Part shown: piece after piece, positions 61,552-64,000 of the stretch | Layout of the letters: every line of letters begins with the position of its first letter | Numbering within the stretch: position 1 is the first letter of the stretch | Assembly: GCF_019599145.1 (NCBI RefSeq) | Contig: NZ_CP080647.1 | Location: forward strand, 5,952,001-6,016,000 | Direction of reading: 5' to 3' | Origin: Streptomyces akebiae | Lineage (GTDB): Bacteria; Actinomycetota; Actinomycetes; Streptomycetales; Streptomycetaceae | Length of the DNA stretch: 64,000 bases | The notes under the pieces: generated by a model | Databases searched by the model: none | What the model was told of the DNA's origin: nothing | The model's input: only the letters and a program-made list of their open reading frames with translations | Program-made: the position numbers and the translations under genes

Positions 61552-62022
61552 CCGAAACGGAGTTTTGCATTCCATGCGGCGCACCGCCTCCCGGCGCTTC
61601 TGCGGTGCTTGCCGATGCCTCTGCTGCGGGTGTGGCTGATATTGTTCTTGGTCTTTCCTTTGTGATGGATATATTCTCGGTTCACTTTTTGTTGTCTCCC
61701 GCCGGCTGTTCGGGGAAGCGGGAGTTCGTGCTGTGACCAGGGGGGATCTGGGCCAGTGAGTATCTGCTGAGCCGCTCGGCGCGCTTGTCGGGATTTGTGA
61801 CGTGCGCCACATAGGCTTTTTGTCGTCCGGTCGGGAGTTCTGCCCGCGTATCTCTGCGCGGATTCCCCGATCGGCCGATTTCCGCTGCGCCGAATCATTC
61901 ATTTCTTGATTGTCGACCACATATCGCGTATATAGCCGTGCCCGTGCGCAGCCCCTGCCTGACCGCCAGGGGGTGCGGGCGCGATGCCGCCCGCGCTCGG
62001 GCGGTCTCCAGGGGGAAAACAT
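61552..62022. other. AT-richer intergenic region upstream of the GT4 gene
   Basis: 471 bases without a recognisable gene. Base composition is visibly lower in GC than the surroundings (for example GTTCACTTTTTGTTGTC at about 61679-61695, TTTCTTGATTGTCGACC at about 61902-61918). It contains CTCCCGC...GCGGGAG (about 61697-61724) and a long region with no ribosome-binding site except GGGGGAAAAC just before 62023. Likely a long regulatory leader; otherwise unremarkable. Confidence 0.6.
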
Positions 62023-64000
62023 ATGAAGATCGCATTCCTGATCAACAACGCCTTCGGTATCGGCGGCACGATCCGCTCGACCGCCAACCTGTCGGCCGCG
62101 TTCGCCGACCGGCACGACGTGGAGGTCGTCAGCGTCCACCGTTCCCGCGACGAACCCGCCCTCCCGTTCGACCCGCGCGTCCGTCTGACCTCGCTGATCG
62201 ACCTGCGCGAAGGCAGCCCCGGATTCGAGGGCGACCACCCGCTGACCCAGCGGCCCGGCACGATGTTCCCGTACACCGGGGCCACCGGGAACCTGCCCTA
62301 CACCGGGCTCCAGGACGAACGCATCGGCGGCTTCCTCGCCGATACCCGGGCCGACGTCGTCATCGCCACCCGCCCCGACCTCAACGGCTATCTCGCCCGC
62401 GACGGCCGGCGCCGCTATCTGCGGGTCGGCCAGGAGCACCTCAGCCTCGACCAGTACCGGGAGCCGCTGCGCGGCGACCAGAACCGGGCGATCGGCGGAC
62501 TCGACGCCTACGTCACCGTCTCCGAGGCCGACGCCGCCCAGTACCGCGCCGCCCTGCCCGACGTGGGCACCACCATCGTGTGCGTCCCCAACGGCGTCCG
62601 GGCCCCCGCCGTCGAGCGGTCCACCCTGGACTCCCGGGTCATCGTCGCCGCAGGCCGGCTCATCCCCATCAAGCGGTACGACCGGCTGGTGAACGCCTTC
62701 GCCAAGGTCGCCGCCGACCACCCCGGCTGGACCCTGCGGATCTACGGACGCGGCCCGCAGAAGCAGAACCTGCGCGAGCTGATCGACCGCCTCGGGCTGC
62801 ACGACCGGGTGTTCCTCATGGGAGCGGTCTCCCCGATCGAGACCGAATGGGCCAAGGGCGCCGTCGCCGCCGTCTCCTCCGACATGGAGTCCTTCGGCAT
62901 GACCATCGTCGAGGCCATGCACTGCGGCGTCCCGGTCGTCGCCACGGACTGCCCGCACGGCCCCGGAGAGATCATCACCCACGGCCAGGACGGCCTCCTC
63001 GTCCCGCTCGACGGGGACGTCGACGCCTACGCCGACGCGCTGAACCGCGTCGTCACCGACGAGGCCCTGCGCGAACGGCTCGGCAAGGCGGCCCTCACGA
63101 AGGCCGAGAGCTACGCCCCGGCCGTCATCGCCCAACGCTACGAGACCCTCTTCGAGGAGCTCTCCAGGTCCCGGCGCCGCAGATGGGAAGGCGGCGCCGC
63201 CCGGCTGAAACGGCTCGCCGCCCTCGCCGTACGTCCCCGCCCCACGAAGGCCGCCCCCGCCGCCGAGGCCGACGGGAGCGCTCCCACACCCACCGCGCAC
63301 GCCCGCGCCACCGGCGACGGCGGCCTCACCGTCCTCCTCGACCCGGCCGAGCTGCCCGCCGGGCCCCTCGACTTCGTCGCCCGGCTGCGCCGCGACCCCG
63401 GCAAGCGGCAGGCGAGGGTGCCGCTGCTGCCGAGCGCCGACGCCCCGGACACCGTGGTGCGGGCGACCCTGCACCCCGCCGAGCACACCCTCGCCGAGGG
63501 CCGCTGGGACTGCTACGTCGCGCCGCGCGGCACGAACAAGCGGGTACGGCTGAGCGCACGGCTGGTGGAACAGGCCGCGCTGGTCGGACGGCCGCCGCGG
63601 GTCGACCGGCGGGGGGTGGGGGCGTGGATCCCGTACCCGACCGTCGACGGGTTCCTCGCGCTGCGGACGTGGCTGCGGCCCGCGCACGCCGAGATCGACG
63701 CCGTCGAGGTGGGGGAGGGAGCGGTGACCGTGACCGGGACGGTCCTCGGGGACGCCGAGTCCGTGACCGCCGCCGTCGCGGAGGGTGCCGTGGTGCGTGT
63801 GGCGTCCCGGGTCGACAGCGCGTACGACTTCACCGTGGCCGCCCGGGCCGTGGGGGAGCGGGGGTTCCGGTTCACCGTCCCGTACGGCGAGCTCATGGCT
63901 CGGCGGAGCGTCGAGCACGATCTGTGGGATCTGCGGCTGGGGGACGGGAGAGCCGGGGACGTGCCGGTGGGGCGGATCGGGGGTGACGTGGTGGAGCGGC
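62023..64000 (+). CDS. GT4-family glycosyltransferase with C-terminal extension, 3' end missing
   Basis: The frame opens at ATG 62023 (MKIAFLINNAFGIGGTIRSTANL) after GGGGGAAAA and stays open to the end of the window, so at least 659 residues. GT-B fold: N-terminal GGTIRSTANLSAAF, DLNGYLARDGRR, and in the C-terminal half VIVAAGRLIPIKRYDRLVNAFAKV, IYGRGPQKQNLREL, and the sugar-nucleotide signature ESFGMTIVEAMHCGVPVVATDCPHGPGEII with the E-x7-E pattern. From about residue 385 an Arg/Ala/Pro linker leads to a second, beta-rich region (TVLLDPAELPAG, VRATLHPAEHTLAEGRWDCYVAPRG) of unknown role, resembling the tails of actinobacterial wall-polymer glycosyltransferases. Retaining transferase, probably on cell-wall or capsular glycans; acceptor unknown. 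Confidence 0.88.
   Translation, partial: MKIAFLINNAFGIGGTIRSTANLSAAFADRHDVEVVSVHRSRDEPALPFDPRVRLTSLIDLREGSPGFEGDHPLTQRPGTMFPYTGATGNLPYTGLQDERIGGFLADTRADVVIATRPDLNGYLARDGRRRYLRVGQEHLSLDQYREPLRGDQNRAIGGLDAYVTVSEADAAQYRAALPDVGTTIVCVPNGVRAPAVERSTLDSRVIVAAGRLIPIKRYDRLVNAFAKVAADHPGWTLRIYGRGPQKQNLRELIDRLGLHDRVFLMGAVSPIETEWAKGAVAAVSSDMESFGMTIVEAMHCGVPVVATDCPHGPGEIITHGQDGLLVPLDGDVDAYADALNRVVTDEALRERLGKAALTKAESYAPAVIAQRYETLFEELSRSRRRRWEGGAARLKRLAALAVRPRPTKAAPAAEADGSAPTPTAHARATGDGGLTVLLDPAELPAGPLDFVARLRRDPGKRQARVPLLPSADAPDTVVRATLHPAEHTLAEGRWDCYVAPRGTNKRVRLSARLVEQAALVGRPPRVDRRGVGAWIPYPTVDGFLALRTWLRPAHAEIDAVEVGEGAVTVTGTVLGDAESVTAAVAEGAVVRVASRVDSAYDFTVAARAVGERGFRFTVPYGELMARRSVEHDLWDLRLGDGRAGDVPVGRIGGDVVER

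Noticed and set aside
60478..63918. 1146-codon open frame on the minus strand
   Set aside because: It is antisense to the MFS, PaaX and glycosyltransferase genes, all with clear domains; long antisense frames are expected at high GC.
61938..63986. Open frame on the plus strand over the glycosyltransferase
   Set aside because: It is Arg/Pro/Gly-rich noise; the in-frame GT4 signature lies in the other frame starting at 62023.

Overview
The window is high-GC actinobacterial chromosome and reads as Streptomyces core chromosome. Evidence: G/C-ending codons almost throughout, many GTG starts, an SsgA-like sporulation protein, an RpfB-type cell-wall lytic factor, a protein O-mannosyltransferase, and a gal operon. 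The gene order also matches, from memory and unchecked, a stretch of the S. coelicolor chromosome (ssgE - two penicillin-binding proteins - pmt - rpfB - ksgA - ispE - galTEK - tamR/tam). No tRNA, rRNA, CRISPR array, prophage or intact IS element was seen.

Layout. 1-5.5 kb: 3' part of an MMPL exporter, a DinB-like protein, two small membrane proteins, an exported intradiol dioxygenase-like lipoprotein and a histidine phosphatase. 5.6-10 kb: ssgE, a CbiM/Q/O-type metal importer behind a Nur-like nickel box, and an OhrR/Ohr peroxide pair. 10-16.7 kb: hydrolases, an AraC regulator, a dsRBD-fold protein, a lipoprotein gene flanked by a 112-bp duplication of the 3' end of an EamA transporter gene, a YbaK deacylase and an alpha/beta hydrolase. 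16.7-29 kb: cell-envelope and housekeeping block (two MecA_N-type penicillin-binding proteins, Pmt, RsmI, a C4 zinc protein, TatD, RpfB, KsgA, IspE). 29-42 kb: acyltransferase, MHYT protein, NIT-domain kinase-like protein, ABC-F protein, two paralogous beta-propeller membrane proteins, a degenerate LuxR response regulator and a beta-lactamase-fold hydrolase. 42-45.4 kb: small accessory cluster (DUF397 / XRE regulator / divergent HATPase / Rpn-like nuclease plus a decayed Rpn copy). 45.4-51.5 kb: YtrA-type GntR regulator with an ABC transporter, then a large secreted subtilase. 51.6-55.7 kb: galTEK, then a Phd/RelE-type toxin-antitoxin pair. 55.7-64 kb: GNAT, LuxR response regulator, tamR/tam divergent pair, VOC protein, MHS symporter, PaaX regulator and a GT4 glycosyltransferase that runs off the end.

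Working relationships: KsgA and IspE are translationally coupled; galT-galE, tam-VOC, GntR-ABC-permease, ybaK-EamA, XRE-DUF397 and the TA pair are all joined by 4-base start/stop overlaps. Several control sites can be read directly: a Nur-like box over the metal importer promoter, two paired palindromes between tamR and tam, a 34-bp perfect palindrome before the TA operon, a 20-bp palindrome abutting the GntR start, and a 15-bp perfect hairpin that buries the tatD ribosome-binding site and start codon.

The most unusual overall feature is repeat structure. One family of 30-bp palindrome-forming repeats is dispersed at six intergenic sites. Independent short tandem expansions (9-31 bp units) sit at gene ends: DinB N-terminus, KsgA C-terminus, GntR C-terminus, galE 3' end, and the end of a penicillin-binding protein gene. 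No single obviously novel enzymatic system stands out; the best candidates for new biology are the 42-45 kb cluster, the tatD hairpin and the Nur-controlled importer.
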